Part shown: piece by piece, positions 34,415-42,685 of the stretch | Layout: the number at the start of each line of letters is the position of its first letter | How positions within the stretch are numbered: the stretch's first letter is position 1 | Assembly (NCBI GenBank): GCA_036705565.1 | Contig: JAUBUY010000030.1 | Strand: one strand, 5' to 3' | DNA length: 64,000 bases | Source of the DNA: Microcoleus sp036705565 | GTDB taxonomy: Bacteria; Cyanobacteriota; Cyanobacteriia; Cyanobacteriales; Microcoleaceae | Made by a program: the position numbers and the translations under genes | The notes under the pieces: model-generated | What the model saw: the letters and a program-made list of their open reading frames with translations, nothing else | What the model was told of the DNA's origin: nothing | The model's database searches: none

Positions 34415-36675
34415 GTTAGTTCCTCCATCCCTTCTAGGCGCAGGAAATATACGCGGCCGGATTCGTCGCCTGCGACAATTGTGACTCCATCGGGGGCGAT
34501 CGCGCAAGAGGCGATCGGATTTTCAAGGGTGAAACTAGCAATGAGATTTCCAGTCGATAAATCCCATAGTTTGATGGTGTTGTCATCTGAACCAGAAATC
34601 GCTCGCTTGCCATCAGTAGTGACGGCTACTACATTTACCGATTTGCTGTGTTCGGTAAGAGTAAACAGTTCCTTTCGAGTCGTTAAATCCCAGATTTTAA
34701 GGGTGTTGTCTCTCGAAGCAGAAATTGCGTGCTTGCCATCAGCAGTGACAGCGACTGCGTTTACACAGTCGCTGTGACCAGCAAGAATAAACAGTTTCTC
34801 TCCAGTTTTTAAATCCCAGACTGTGATGTAGTTCCACGAACCAGAAATCGCCCACTTTCCATCAGCAGTGACAGCTACTGGTGTTACCAAGGAACTCTCA
34901 TTAGCAAGAATCAACAGGTTCTCTCCAGTTGTTAAATCCCAGACTCTGATGCTTTTGAAATAACGAGAAAGCACCCGCTTGCCATCAGCAGTAAATGCTA
35001 GTGCATTTTCCAAGAATCGGCTATCTTCGCGAGTAAACATTTCCTTTTTAGTTGTTAAATCCCATACTTTAATGGTGCTGTTTATATCAGAAAGATTCAG
35101 CTTTTCACCAACACAGGGGTTGCGCGACGAATCAGAAATCGCCCGCTTGCCATCAGCAGTGACGGCTACTGCTGTTACCGGGTATCTGTGACCCGTAAGA
35201 GTAAACTGTTCCTTTCCAGTGGTTATATCCCAGACTTTGAGGGTTTTGTCTCTCGAACCAGAAACCGCCCGCTTGCCATCAGCAGTAACGGCTACTGCTG
35301 TTACCGAGTAGCTGTGATCCGTAAGAGTAAACTGTTCCTCTCCTGTTGTTAAATCCCATACCTTGAGGGTTTTGTCATCTGAACCAGAAATCGCCCGCTT
35401 GCCATCAGTAGTGACGGCTATTGATTTTACCGATTGCCTGTGACCAGTAAGAGTAAACAGTTCCTTTCGAGTTGTTAAATCCCAGACTTTGAGGGTGTTG
35501 TCTCTCGAACCAGAAATCGCCCACTTGCCATCAGCAGTAACGGCTACTGCTGTTACCGATTTGCTGTGACCAGTAAGAGTAAACAGTTCCTTTCGAGTTG
35601 TTAAATCCCAGACTTTGAGGGTTTTGTCTCTCGAACCAGAAATCGCCCACTTACCATCAGCAGTGACTGCTACTGCATTTATCCAGTCACTGTGACCAGT
35701 AAGAGTAAGCAGTTCCTCTCCAGTTGTTAAATCCCAAACTTTGAGGGTTTTGTCTCTCGAACCAGAAACCACCTGCTTACCATCCGCAGTAACGGCTATT
35801 GCATTTATCAATTTGCTGTGACCAGTAAGAGTAAAAAATCCTTCTCCTGTTTGTAAATCCCAGACTTTGAGAGTTTTATCATCGGAACCAGAAATCGCTC
35901 GCTTGCCATCAGCGGTGACGGCTACTGCATTTACCGATTTGCTGTGACCAGTAAGAGTAAACTGTTCCTTTCCAGTTGTTAAATCCCAGACTTTAATAGT
36001 GTTGTCTCTTGAACCAGAAATCGCCCGCTTAGCATCAGTAATGACGGCTACTGCATTTACCACTTTTCTGTGACCAGTAAGAGTAAGCAGTTCCTCTCCA
36101 GTTGTTAAATCCCAGATTTTAATGGTGTTGTCTCTGGAACCAGAAATCGCCTGCTTGCCATCACCAGTGACGGCTACTGCATTTACCCAGTGTCTGTGAC
36201 CTTTGAGGGTACGGATTACTTCCCTGCTAGGGGGAGTTAAACAAGGTGTCAAAGGACGCAACCAAAATCCTATTTTCTGTTGCTTTACTTTCTCCAGTAT
36301 TGTATAAATTTGTGGTTTTTTAAAGTGTACCAATCGCCCCCACAATTGCTCTGCTAGTTGCGTTTTGTCTCGCTCTAAAATATCCGATGATCTCCACAAT
36401 ACCGATCGAATCAAGTTCAGAGCTTTTGCTTTTTCTGGGTTGTACTCTGGGTTACTTAATGCTTCTGAATCGTCAACTAAATGGAAATCATCAATCAGTG
36501 CCTGCACTCCAAACTCAGGATGCTGAATTTTTGCCATCAGGAAGTTAAAATCTGTCAGCTTTTCATAATATTTTCCTAATTTTCCAGACTTGATATAATT
36601 TGGCAGTAAGCTGCCCAGATAAGCACGTTGAAAGAAAAGTGGTTTGGCCTCTAACTTCTCAGCAAATTCTCCCAT
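34411..36675 (-). CDS. 14-repeat WD40 protein, split sensor half of a STAND protein
   Basis: 754 residues. The first about 165 residues are helical (FFQRAYLGSLLPNYIKSGK ... WLRPLTPCLTPPSREVIRTL). This is the linker that in fused NACHT/NB-ARC-WD40 proteins joins the NTPase to the propeller. Then come 14 WD40 units of about 42 residues, each near TLTGHSKSVNAVAVTADGK and KVWDLTTG, enough for two seven-bladed propellers. Units 9-11 are more divergent, and unit 9 has a 15-residue insertion with Cys (RNPCVGEKL). The start lies 1 bp after the upstream NTPase stop (TGA G ATG), a +1 offset. WD40 arrays in such proteins sense ligands or proteins and release the NTPase. The repeats are strikingly alike at DNA level. 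Confidence 0.93.
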   Translation of the reverse strand: MGEFAEKLEAKPLFFQRAYLGSLLPNYIKSGKLGKYYEKLTDFNFLMAKIQHPEFGVQALIDDFHLVDDSEALSNPEYNPEKAKALNLIRSVLWRSSDILERDKTQLAEQLWGRLVHFKKPQIYTILEKVKQQKIGFWLRPLTPCLTPPSREVIRTLKGHRHWVNAVAVTGDGKQAISGSRDNTIKIWDLTTGEELLTLTGHRKVVNAVAVITDAKRAISGSRDNTIKVWDLTTGKEQFTLTGHSKSVNAVAVTADGKRAISGSDDKTLKVWDLQTGEGFFTLTGHSKLINAIAVTADGKQVVSGSRDKTLKVWDLTTGEELLTLTGHSDWINAVAVTADGKWAISGSRDKTLKVWDLTTRKELFTLTGHSKSVTAVAVTADGKWAISGSRDNTLKVWDLTTRKELFTLTGHRQSVKSIAVTTDGKRAISGSDDKTLKVWDLTTGEEQFTLTDHSYSVTAVAVTADGKRAVSGSRDKTLKVWDITTGKEQFTLTGHRYPVTAVAVTADGKRAISDSSRNPCVGEKLNLSDINSTIKVWDLTTKKEMFTREDSRFLENALAFTADGKRVLSRYFKSIRVWDLTTGENLLILANESSLVTPVAVTADGKWAISGSWNYITVWDLKTGEKLFILAGHSDCVNAVAVTADGKHAISASRDNTLKIWDLTTRKELFTLTEHSKSVNVVAVTTDGKRAISGSDDNTIKLWDLSTGNLIASFTLENPIASCAIAPDGVTIVAGDESGRVYFLRLEGMEELT

Positions 36676-36676
36676 C

Positions 36677-38056
36677 TCACGCCATCCCTTTTTCTAAATT
36701 CTCAGCAATCCGTTGATATACTTCCTGAAAAATTTTACGCTTTGAATCCATCTCTCGTTGGGCTTTCAGAAAGTCAAGGAAACTCGCATGATAGATGCTG
36801 TAGCAGATTTTTCCGTCTACATTCTGCTTTTTCAAATACTCAACCCACTCATCTTCTAAAAATTTTTTCAGCTCGCATTCATCTTCGACCTTGATAATTT
36901 CAGTAATTATATAGAAGGGAATCGGTATGCCAATCTCTAACAAAATATACAAGACAATCTCCATCAATTGCCCGGGATTAGCTTCCAGCCCCATCCGCAC
37001 CCAGTGGTTTTGATAATACTCTTGCAGCCCGTCTGGCAATTGCTTTAAACTTAAGTCATTGTAATCGCCCTTAACAATTGCTGGCAAAACATAGCGCAAA
37101 TACATAAAATTGTTTTCGCTCTTGTCTGCCAATTGTTCGACAAAAGCTGTATCGGCAATGCTGCGACTTTGAATCCAGTTCCTCAGCCCATTATTATACT
37201 CAGAATCGGTATTTATAACAAATCTAATATATTCTTTGATATCATCTTGATTATAATTAGCATACTTTTCATCTCTTAAATCTAACTCGGTTACCAAAAC
37301 TCCAGGAGATACGGAAAGCCGCTTTTTTCCGAGGTTATAGGGTCGCCTCGTCAGCAAGAAATAAACCCGATCTGGCAGAGTAGTCGGTAAATGTAAAAGA
37401 TTTTCTCCCGCTTCTTGTTCGACTTCATCCAGTGCATCTATCGCAATTACCAAACGTTCGCCCAAAGTGAGTTTTCCCGCCACCTTTGCCAGTAAAGTTG
37501 GTAAATCGGCATTTTCTGAATTTGGCAATTGATAGCGGTCAATTAATTGCTGGCGAATGCTCTTCAAAAACAATTCTGGTCTGTTGCGGCGTTCGACGAG
37601 AATATTGAAATAGCAGGGAGATTTATGTTCGGAGACGTATTTGGCAACGATCGAACTTTTGCCCATTCCCGCATCCCCGATGATTGTAAAATAACCGTGA
37701 GGATTTTCGCTGACAAATTGCTGAAAATTATCAAAAACAAATCGGCGGCCGCAAAAGGTTTTAATTTTTTCTGCTATAAGTGATTGAAACTCTGGTGGCA
37801 GCGAATTGTCGGCATTCCAATCTTTTGGGTCAACAATATCTGTGGGTTCTATTCCTAATGCTTTAGCGATGTTGGTAACTGACCATCTTTCTACGCCATT
37901 GGGGCAGTCTTTTGTACCGAGTAAGCGCTTAATCGTGTCGGTGGAAACTTTGGCGAGTTGGGCAAATTTTTCTTGAGTAAAATCTTTTTCTTTAATTTGT
38001 TCTCGGAGATACTCTTTTCCCTTTGCACTCGATTGAACTTTATCGGAGTCGCGCAT
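36677..38056 (-). CDS. HTH-STAND NTPase
   Basis: 459 residues. The N-terminus (about 1-75) is a helix-turn-helix like those of XRE-type regulators (QEKFAQLAKVSTDTIKRLLG). The NTPase has Walker A YFTIIGDAGMGKSSIVAKYV, Walker B RLVIAIDALDEVEQEAGE and YFLLTRRPYNLG. The C-terminal winged-helix region ends with CYSIYHASFLDFLKAQ. In most cyanobacterial relatives the same polypeptide goes on into a helical linker and WD40 repeats; here translation stops (TGA) and the rest is a separate gene starting 1 bp later. So either the gene has split with translational coupling, or a +1 frameshift has occurred. Start ATG at 38056. First gene of the three-gene operon. Confidence 0.9.
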   Translation of the reverse strand: MRDSDKVQSSAKGKEYLREQIKEKDFTQEKFAQLAKVSTDTIKRLLGTKDCPNGVERWSVTNIAKALGIEPTDIVDPKDWNADNSLPPEFQSLIAEKIKTFCGRRFVFDNFQQFVSENPHGYFTIIGDAGMGKSSIVAKYVSEHKSPCYFNILVERRNRPELFLKSIRQQLIDRYQLPNSENADLPTLLAKVAGKLTLGERLVIAIDALDEVEQEAGENLLHLPTTLPDRVYFLLTRRPYNLGKKRLSVSPGVLVTELDLRDEKYANYNQDDIKEYIRFVINTDSEYNNGLRNWIQSRSIADTAFVEQLADKSENNFMYLRYVLPAIVKGDYNDLSLKQLPDGLQEYYQNHWVRMGLEANPGQLMEIVLYILLEIGIPIPFYIITEIIKVEDECELKKFLEDEWVEYLKKQNVDGKICYSIYHASFLDFLKAQREMDSKRKIFQEVYQRIAENLEKGMA

Positions 38057-38102
38057 AGTAATTTGTTAGCTATTGTTATTGGTTTTTCAGTTAATTCCAT
38101 CA
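38057..38102. promoter_or_regulatory. Probable start of promoter region for STAND operon
   Basis: Short AT-rich segment before the operon start. It should carry 5' leader sequence; no promoter boxes can be fixed. The tandem palindromic repeats begin right behind it. Confidence 0.3.
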
Positions 38103-38380
38103 TCCGACAGTCCGACAGGGAATGAATTCCCTGTCTCATAGCGAAAGTCCTCTTAAGAGGACTGAAAATTAGTATTTTAGTCGGTTTTAACCGACTTCTG
38201 CTATTAGCCAGGGAATTCATTCCCTGGCGGATTTTGGGAGAGTCCGACAGTCCGACGGGGAATGAATTCCCTGTCTCATAGCGAAAGTCCTCTTAAGAGG
38301 ACTGAAAATTAGTATTTTAGTCGGTTTTAAGCGACTTCTGCTATTAGCCAGGGAATTCATTCCCTGGCGGATTTCGGGGA
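38103..38380. repeat. Two tandem 140-bp palindromic repeats
   Basis: Copies begin at TCCGACAG (38103 and 38243) and differ at only a few bases. Each holds AGGGAATGAATTCCCT, AGTCCTCTTAAGAGGACT, GTCGGTTTTAACCGAC (GCGAC in copy two) and GCCAGGGAATTCATTCCCTG. The palindrome set is shared with 33103-33274. The two units lie between the divergent promoters of the STAND operon and the small membrane protein gene. They are not CRISPR: only two units, and no constant-length spacers. Confidence 0.92.
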
Positions 38381-38637
38381 AATGAAATAGCATGGGGGCT
38401 AGCGGGAGCGAGATTTCATGATTATTCATCCGTAACTCTGATCGCACTCACATTCTATATTTAAATACTTCTCTCTGTCTAGGGCAGATAGTTTGTAATC
38501 TCCTGCCCTATCTGCCCCAAAAATGAGGGCATATCGCAAATTAAAACTCGCCCTATCTGCCCTTGAGTCTCGCTGTTTGCTTCGGTAGAGTAATTGTAGA
38601 AACAAAAAATTATCACTATTTTGGAGAGAAAACAGTT
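38381..38637. other. Intergenic leader of membrane-protein gene
   Basis: No gene. Contains two imperfect copies of a CTGCCCTATCTGCCC-like motif (about 38499-38515 and 38545-38562). Confidence 0.5.
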
Positions 38638-38931
38638 ATGAATTTTAACTTATTCGGCAACTCGCAACCTGATGAAGATTATAGCGAAATTAAGAAAGAA
38701 ATGCTGCGAGAATCATTGCGGCAAGTTCGCCAAAGCTACAATCTGGCCCTTTTTGTTACCGCCGCATCGGCAATGGTTACTTTCGGAGGGATCGGACTTC
38801 TATTTTGTGAGAAAATCTCAGAGGCTACTCTCACTGCTTCGGGCGGATTGTTGACAAGTTTGGGCAGCATTGAGTTTGCCAAGCAAAAGAAGAAGGAATT
38901 GCAGCAGATGATGGATGATTTGGAAGACTAA
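38638..38931 (+). CDS. Two-helix membrane protein, TRADD-N-associated TM domain-like
   Basis: 97 residues from ATG at 38638, with GGAGAG about 12 bases upstream; a longer frame back to 38563 starts at a weak site. A charged helix (YSEIKKEMLRESLRQVRQSY) leads into two membrane helices (LALFVTAASAMVTFGGIGLL and ATLTASGGLLTSLGSIEFAK) and a basic/acidic tail (KQKKKELQQMMDDLED). This pattern matches what I recall of the cyanobacterial TRADD-N-associated two-TM domain, predicted in the literature to serve as membrane effector in STAND-type immunity. No TRADD-N domain is fused. It is divergent from the STAND operon. The family call is by recognition, not a search. Confidence 0.72.
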   Translation: MNFNLFGNSQPDEDYSEIKKEMLRESLRQVRQSYNLALFVTAASAMVTFGGIGLLFCEKISEATLTASGGLLTSLGSIEFAKQKKKELQQMMDDLED

Positions 38932-38996
38932 CATCGAGTTTTAAATCCCCCACTTCTTTCCTCGTCCCCCGGGCCTGGAAAGCAGCTAAATTGTAG

Positions 38997-39017
38997 GGAC
39001 ACGGCAGTGCCGTGTCC
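38997..39017. repeat. GGACACGGC hairpin
   Basis: GGACACGGCA-g-TGCCGTGTCC, a perfect palindrome with a one-base centre. Other family members at 26089-26107, about 33257-33274 and a decayed one near 57461. It lies between convergent genes and may terminate both. Confidence 0.85.
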
Positions 39018-39037
39018 TGACTTAGATATCCTAGTTA

Positions 39038-40003
39038 TTAGCCGCCCCAAACCTTCTTCAAAACATCTTGAGGAGAGATGTCTGCCATTTTGCCAGTAGG
39101 AGATTTAATGCCCAAAAATCGATCGCTCTTTGGCAACAATTTCGCCGGTTCAGTCGGGCCAAACAAAGCTATTGTATAAGTTTGAACCGCCACAGCTAAG
39201 TGCATCGGCGCACTGTCAGTACATATCATCAAATTAGCAGCAGCAATTGTCGCCGCCAACTTGCCGACATCATCCGGCGAGATAACTTTTACATTCGGAC
39301 ATAACTCGACTAACTTTGTCACGAAGTCTGCATCTTCTGGGCCTTTCACAACAACAACGGGCAAATTCGGCTGCCGCTGCTGACAATCTTCAATTATTTG
39401 CTTCCAGTTGTCTGTAGGGTAAATTTTGTCAATACCTTTAGACACAGCTAATTGACTGGAACCGCCGTGAATCAAAATGTAGCCGCTTTCTTTTACGCCC
39501 AACCGCTGCTGTTCGGCTTCCGCCCACTGAATGTCCTGTTTTGGTACATTAATTGCGATCGCCGGACAAGGATTTGTAATGTTAAATCCTTGCAGCAAAT
39601 CATGGTACATTGAAGCGGCGTACTGTTCAGTTTTCAGCGGTACTGCAGCGGTGAGAAATCGAGCACCGTTGGTTCCCGAATAGCCAACTCTCTGCGGAAT
39701 GCCGGTCAGCCACAGCAGCAGCCCTACAGTCCACCGCTGGCCTAGGGAAATAACTGCTTCGTATTCGCGATCGCGAATTACGCCCAGTAAATTGCCCAAA
39801 TCTGCCATAGCGTTGCGGTCTTTGAAATTGTACGTCAAGACTTCTTTGACGGATTTGCAGACTCGGTAAGCACCCTTTGCCCTCGGTTCCACGATGACAT
39901 CAATTTGCGCGTCGGGATAGGACTGCTTGAGGTCATCAAGAGTGGGGAAAAATAAAATTTGGTCGCCAATCCCGCCAGGGACAAGTGCTAGTATTCGCAT
40001 CAT
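39038..40003 (-). CDS. Glycosyltransferase family 9 (heptosyltransferase-like)
   Basis: 321 residues. GT-B fold with the GT9 signatures: N-terminal ILALVPGGIGDQILFFPTL (nucleotide-sugar-binding glycine loop) and C-terminal MICTDSAPMHLAVAV plus LFGPTEPAKLLP. The family moves heptose or a related sugar to lipid A core or other surface glycans at the inner face of the membrane. Cyanobacteria usually lack a classical heptose core, so the acceptor cannot be named. Two adjacent ATG codons (40003 and 40000) are possible starts. It is divergent from ispD, 170 bp apart. Confidence 0.92.
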   Translation of the reverse strand: MMRILALVPGGIGDQILFFPTLDDLKQSYPDAQIDVIVEPRAKGAYRVCKSVKEVLTYNFKDRNAMADLGNLLGVIRDREYEAVISLGQRWTVGLLLWLTGIPQRVGYSGTNGARFLTAAVPLKTEQYAASMYHDLLQGFNITNPCPAIAINVPKQDIQWAEAEQQRLGVKESGYILIHGGSSQLAVSKGIDKIYPTDNWKQIIEDCQQRQPNLPVVVVKGPEDADFVTKLVELCPNVKVISPDDVGKLAATIAAANLMICTDSAPMHLAVAVQTYTIALFGPTEPAKLLPKSDRFLGIKSPTGKMADISPQDVLKKVWGG

Positions 40004-40172
40004 AAACGATCGGGCTATTATTGATCGAGGTAGCTCTCAGAGATCGGCTCTCAACTATCAGCTTATAGTATTTCTAGACCTTAAAAGCTACTGGCTGACA
40101 GCTAAACAACTGACTCAAAAGTACAGGACGCTCTTATTATATATATCTAGTTGGGTTAAAAACGGTTAGTAA

Positions 40173-40859
40173 ATGCACTTATTAATTCCTGCAGCGGGTT
40201 CGGGGCGACGGATGGGCAGTCAGCGGAACAAACTGCTGCTGACTTTGCTCTCTAAACCTTTGCTGAGTTGGACTTTGGCTGCGGCTGAAGCTTCGCAGCA
40301 CATTAGCTGGATTGGCATCATGGGCCAGCCAGACGATTTTCCTGATTTTAAAGCAATTCTGAGCGATTTATCTTTGGTTAAGCCCGTGGAACTGATTCAA
40401 GGAGGCGCCACCAGGCAAGAGTCAGTTTACAACGGTTTGCAGGCTTTGCCCCCCAATGCCGATCGAGTGTTGATTCACGACGGCGCGAGGTGTTTGGCAA
40501 CTGCTGAATTGTTCGATCGATCTGCAGAGGCCCTCTTGACCTGTCCGGGCTTGATTGTCGCCGTCCCGGTCAAGGATACGATTAAGGTCGTAGATAAGCG
40601 TCGGATCGTGCGAGACACCCCAGACAGAAGCAATTTGTGGGCAGCCCAGACTCCCCAAGGATTTGAAGTGAAATTGTTAAAGCAGTGTCACGAAGAAGGG
40701 CGACACAAAGGTTGGGAAGTTACCGACGATGCGGCTTTGTTTGAAAAATGCGGTTTACCAGTGCAAATTGTGGAGGGAGAAGAGACGAATTTGAAAGTCA
40801 CAACGCCCGTTGATTTAGCACTAGCGGAATTTATTTTACGGCAAAGATACGGGAAATAG
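40173..40859 (+). CDS. ispD: 2-C-methyl-D-erythritol 4-phosphate cytidylyltransferase
   Basis: 228 residues, the usual length. It joins CTP and methylerythritol phosphate in the third step of the MEP isoprenoid pathway, which supplies carotenoids and chlorophyll phytol here. The CTP-binding loop LLIPAAGSGRRMGSQRNKLLL (residues 3-23) has the conserved Gly-x-Gly-x-x-Met and Lys. The central VLIHDGARCLAT and the C-terminal WEVTDDAALFE and LKVTTPVDLALAE are typical. Start ATG at 40173. A clear hairpin follows the gene. Confidence 0.97.
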   Translation: MHLLIPAAGSGRRMGSQRNKLLLTLLSKPLLSWTLAAAEASQHISWIGIMGQPDDFPDFKAILSDLSLVKPVELIQGGATRQESVYNGLQALPPNADRVLIHDGARCLATAELFDRSAEALLTCPGLIVAVPVKDTIKVVDKRRIVRDTPDRSNLWAAQTPQGFEVKLLKQCHEEGRHKGWEVTDDAALFEKCGLPVQIVEGEETNLKVTTPVDLALAEFILRQRYGK

Positions 40860-40942
40860 TTTTGAAGTGTGTAAGGCGAAATTGGGAATTGGCAAGGGGA
40901 ATTGGTAAGCTAACTAAGTCCTCATAAAAACTCAGAATACCC

Positions 40943-40975
40943 AGATACCCGACTTTTAAAAGAAGTTGGGTATCT
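40943..40975 (+). terminator. Hairpin after ispD
   Basis: AGATACCCGACTT (40943-40955) pairs with AAGTTGGGTATCT (40963-40975) with one G-U pair. No strong T-run, so it may be a dispersed repeat acting as terminator between convergent genes. Confidence 0.6.
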
Positions 40976-41014
40976 AATAACCCTCGCCTTTTAGATTTAA
41001 TTAAATTGACCTAC

Positions 41015-41752
41015 TTAGTAAGGGCTGGCTGTTGGTCGGACAATAATTTCGCTAACATCAACATCGTCAGGTTGTTCGATCGCAAATACAATCGATCGCG
41101 CGATCGCAGCAGCAGGAATAGCTATTTTGCGGAATTCTTGCATTCCCGATCTTGCAGTTTCATCAGTGATGCTCTCGGCTAACTCAGACTCCGTTACTCC
41201 AGGAGAAATCACCGTCACCCGAATGTCGCCTCCAATTTCTTGTCTCAAGCCTTCTGAGATGGCTCTAACGGCGAATTTAGTAGCACAGTAAACAGCAGCA
41301 GTAGGAGAAACCGCGTGTCCGCCGATCGAGGAAAGATTAATAATCTGACCAGATTTTTGTGCTTTCATGACAGGAAGTGCTGCCGCGATGCCGTACAAAA
41401 CACCTTTGATATTGACATCAATCATTTTATCCCATTCCTCAACTTTCAGTTGTTCGAGTGCGGATAGAGGCATGATGCCAGCATTGTTAATCAGGACATC
41501 TACCCGATCGAACTTGCTCTGGGCAAATTGAACGAGATCCTCCATTTGACTGCGTTGCGTGACATCGAGAGCCTGGTATTCGACTGTTCCACCCTCCGCA
41601 CGAATGTCCTTGGCGATCGCTTCTAGGCGATCGGTGCGACGTGCACCCAAAACCACTCGCGCGCCGTTTTTAGCAAGCAATTTAGCAGTGGCTTCACCAA
41701 TTCCGCTACTCGCTCCAGTGATGATAATAACCTTTCCATTTAAGTTTGACAT
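41015..41752 (-). CDS. SDR-family oxidoreductase
   Basis: 245 residues, a classical short-chain dehydrogenase. Cofactor motif ITGASSGIGEAT (about residues 10-21), NNAGIM, and the catalytic Ser-Tyr-Lys set (NLSSIGGHAV then AVYCATKFAV). An Arg pair after beta-2 (GARRTDRL) favours NADP(H). The substrate is not readable. The start ATG at 41752 has AGGAG 7 bases upstream. It follows the carboxymuconolactone-decarboxylase-like gene by 9 bp and a truncated second SDR, in a group divergent from an AraC regulator. Such sets often respond to quinones or other reactive electrophiles; that is inference. Confidence 0.95.
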   Translation of the reverse strand: MSNLNGKVIIITGASSGIGEATAKLLAKNGARVVLGARRTDRLEAIAKDIRAEGGTVEYQALDVTQRSQMEDLVQFAQSKFDRVDVLINNAGIMPLSALEQLKVEEWDKMIDVNIKGVLYGIAAALPVMKAQKSGQIINLSSIGGHAVSPTAAVYCATKFAVRAISEGLRQEIGGDIRVTVISPGVTESELAESITDETARSGMQEFRKIAIPAAAIARSIVFAIEQPDDVDVSEIIVRPTASPY

Positions 41753-41761
41753 TGATATCTC

Positions 41762-42253
41762 CTATTTTTGTGATGTTACTGGGAACTTGATATTATTTTC
41801 CTGAAACAACTCTTTGAGAGTTCCTGCTGCAATCAAGGCGCGGGGAAAGCCGGAAGTCACTGTGGTAATATAAATAACTTCCATCAGTTCTTCCGGCGTA
41901 GCACCGTAATTCAAGGCATATTGAGCGTGAACTTTGAATTGCGGCATTGTGCCTTGTGCCGCAAACCCTGCAAGTGATATAAGCTGGCGGGTTTTATTAT
42001 CTAGCACCTCACGAGCCCAGATATCGCCTAGGGAGTATTTGAGCGTCATGTCAGCAAGTTCTGGGAAATCTTTTTGAAGCTGAACAAAATGCGGTGGCAA
42101 ACCTTTTCCACCTGACAAACTATTCAGAACTTTTTCGCCCCGCTCTTGGCGTGTCATTGTTTCAGAAGGTTGTAGAACTGTTTCTGGCGATCGGGTAGGT
42201 GAAACCATAAATATTGCTCCCGCTACGGTGAAAGTTAAAAATTGCTTGTTCAT
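41762..42253 (-). CDS. Exported carboxymuconolactone decarboxylase-like protein
   Basis: 163 residues. The core (about 50-150) has the CMD/AhpD fold with GDIWAREVLDNKTRQLISLA and HAQYALNYGATPEELMEVI. The AhpD CxxC pair is absent, so alkyl-hydroperoxidase activity of that kind is unlikely. The N-terminus MNKQFLTFTVAGAIFMVSP looks like a signal peptide, which places the protein in the periplasm, unusual for the family. It lies between two SDR genes in one transcript. Start ATG at 42253. Confidence 0.88.
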   Translation of the reverse strand: MNKQFLTFTVAGAIFMVSPTRSPETVLQPSETMTRQERGEKVLNSLSGGKGLPPHFVQLQKDFPELADMTLKYSLGDIWAREVLDNKTRQLISLAGFAAQGTMPQFKVHAQYALNYGATPEELMEVIYITTVTSGFPRALIAAGTLKELFQENNIKFPVTSQK

Positions 42254-42266
42254 GATTTTGCCTCGC

Positions 42267-42509
42267 TTATAGATTTGCTAATATTTTCCTTGAAGTGAGG
42301 TTGATTTTAATTAAAGAAACATATTGCAGTGCAACAGCTTTAGCCCCGATCGCTTCGATCGCAGATACGACATTTTGGGCATCCTCCTCGCTGTTGTGAT
42401 ATGTCACGATGACATCGACTCGTTTTGTGGCAAGGGTCAAAGCGGTATTTTTGCCAAGTCCTCGGCTCGCCCCTGTTACCAATGCGATTTTTGTCTTGTC
42501 TTTCGTCAT
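42267..42509 (-). pseudogene. Truncated SDR oxidoreductase (N-terminal part)
   Basis: Only 80 residues. The first about 62 are a normal SDR start (KIALVTGASRGLGKNTALTL, then YHNSEEDAQNVVSAIEAIGA). After AVALQ the reading becomes unrelated (YVSLIKINLTSRKILANL) and stops. The active-site Ser-Tyr-Lys half is missing. The deletion ends 13 bp before the carboxymuconolactone-like gene. The start has AAGG upstream, so it may still be translated. Likely a deletion pseudogene. Confidence 0.8.
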
Positions 42510-42685
42510 TGCCTTATCCTTTTACTGTTTCATTCAGATGTGTTCATCCTATGAGTAAAAGCATGGGTTTTGAATACACAGACCTCGCAATTTATTGCCT
42601 AATCCTCCAAAGCAAGATTTTATGAATGGATAAAGATGTTCTATAATGCTTAAAAGATAATGATTAAATTAGTCGAGAAAACCAC

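Noticed and set aside
38103..38380. Possible short CRISPR array
   Set aside because: Only two units of 140 bp made of internal palindromes, no constant spacers and no cas genes.
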